Assembly (NCBI GenBank): GCA_963813345.1
Contig: CAWEYR010000021.1
Location: 62,001 to 126,000, forward strand
Reading direction: 5' to 3'
Length of the DNA stretch: 64,000 bases
Source of the DNA: CAWDDA01 sp963813345
GTDB lineage: Bacteria > Acidobacteriota > Blastocatellia > RBC074
Every line of letters begins with the position of its first letter. Position 1 is the first letter of the stretch. Position numbers and translations under genes: made by a program. Below, in pieces: positions 63,921 through 64,000 of the stretch. The notes below the pieces were generated by a model that did not search any database, had not been told where the DNA came from, and was given only the letters and a program-made list of their open reading frames with translations.

Positions 63921-64000
63921 TTCCGATCCGCGAAGGTGAACTTCAGGTTGCTCGAATTTGTTCGAACCGAAGGCCGGTACATCAACTCGGCCCGCGCAGG
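63917..64000 (-). CDS. C-terminal end of an upstream gene (27 codons, cut by window edge)
   Basis: An open frame enters from the right edge (PARAELMYRPSVRTNSS...) and stops at TGA 63919-63917, overlapping the GTG of the membrane-protein gene by 4 nt. The tight coupling is the main support. Product unknown. Confidence 0.45.
   Translation of the reverse strand, partial: PARAELMYRPSVRTNSSNLKFTFADRK

Overview
The window looks like a stretch of an Acidobacteriota chromosome, most likely class Blastocatellia. The pointers are three very large FtsX/MacB-type permeases of the acidobacterial duplicated orphan permease (ADOP) type, two of them next to PadR regulators. Tandem acidobacterial VWFA-related secreted proteins, many exported proteins of unknown function and several families of short palindromic intergenic repeats fit the same picture. 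No rRNA, tRNA, CRISPR array, prophage or transposase gene was found.

Layout. 1-7.1 kb: start of an exported protein (-), a Tat-type Gfo/Idh/MocA oxidoreductase, an M50 peptidase, a prepilin-like protein, two VWFA proteins and a GT39-like membrane glycosyltransferase. 7.3-12.8 kb: TlpA-like thioredoxin and a secreted serpin (+), then an EPS sugar transferase, tryptophan 2,3-dioxygenase and kynureninase as one - strand unit. 13-16.5 kb: ABC ATPase, a 178-aa protein and a PQQ dehydrogenase with cytochrome c domain, joined by 4-nt overlaps. 16.5-30.7 kb: ROK kinase, PgpH-like HD phosphodiesterase, HDAC-like hydrolase, FecR protein, 3-hydroxyacyl-CoA dehydrogenase, dienelactone hydrolase, SDR, BON protein, endonuclease IV, and a - strand operon with a lone EutN/CcmL vertex protein. 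30.8-36 kb: a GT83-like transferase and three tandem paralogues of an unrecognised secreted family, closed by a terminator. 36-42.5 kb: purL, purQ, an MsbA-like exporter and another membrane glycosyltransferase. 42.5-50.3 kb: sulfate uptake (binding protein, one permease, ATPase) and assimilation (sat, cysC, cobA, a siroheme-synthase/APS-reductase fusion). 50.4-59.8 kb: the ADOP/PadR cluster. 59.8-64 kb: a ParDE-type toxin-antitoxin pair, an 817-aa transpeptidase-SpoIID-metallopeptidase fusion lipoprotein and a membrane protein.

The strongest regulatory observation is a 33-codon reading frame (50248-50147, - strand), not previously marked by any larger gene, with its own Shine-Dalgarno and sigma70-type promoter. 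It ends C-S-C-C-C-C-stop and lies just before the sulfate assimilation operon, followed by hairpins. It looks like a cysteine-sensing leader peptide that attenuates sat-cysC-cobA-cysGH.

Two features run through the whole window. First, at least five families of inverted-repeat (REP/REPIN-like) elements lie at gene ends and often supply the last codons and the stop codon. Second, about twenty genes, including normally essential ones such as purL, are broken by +1/-1 shifts. This is more likely indel error in the assembly than real gene decay, so the affected genes are annotated at full length with the breaks described.
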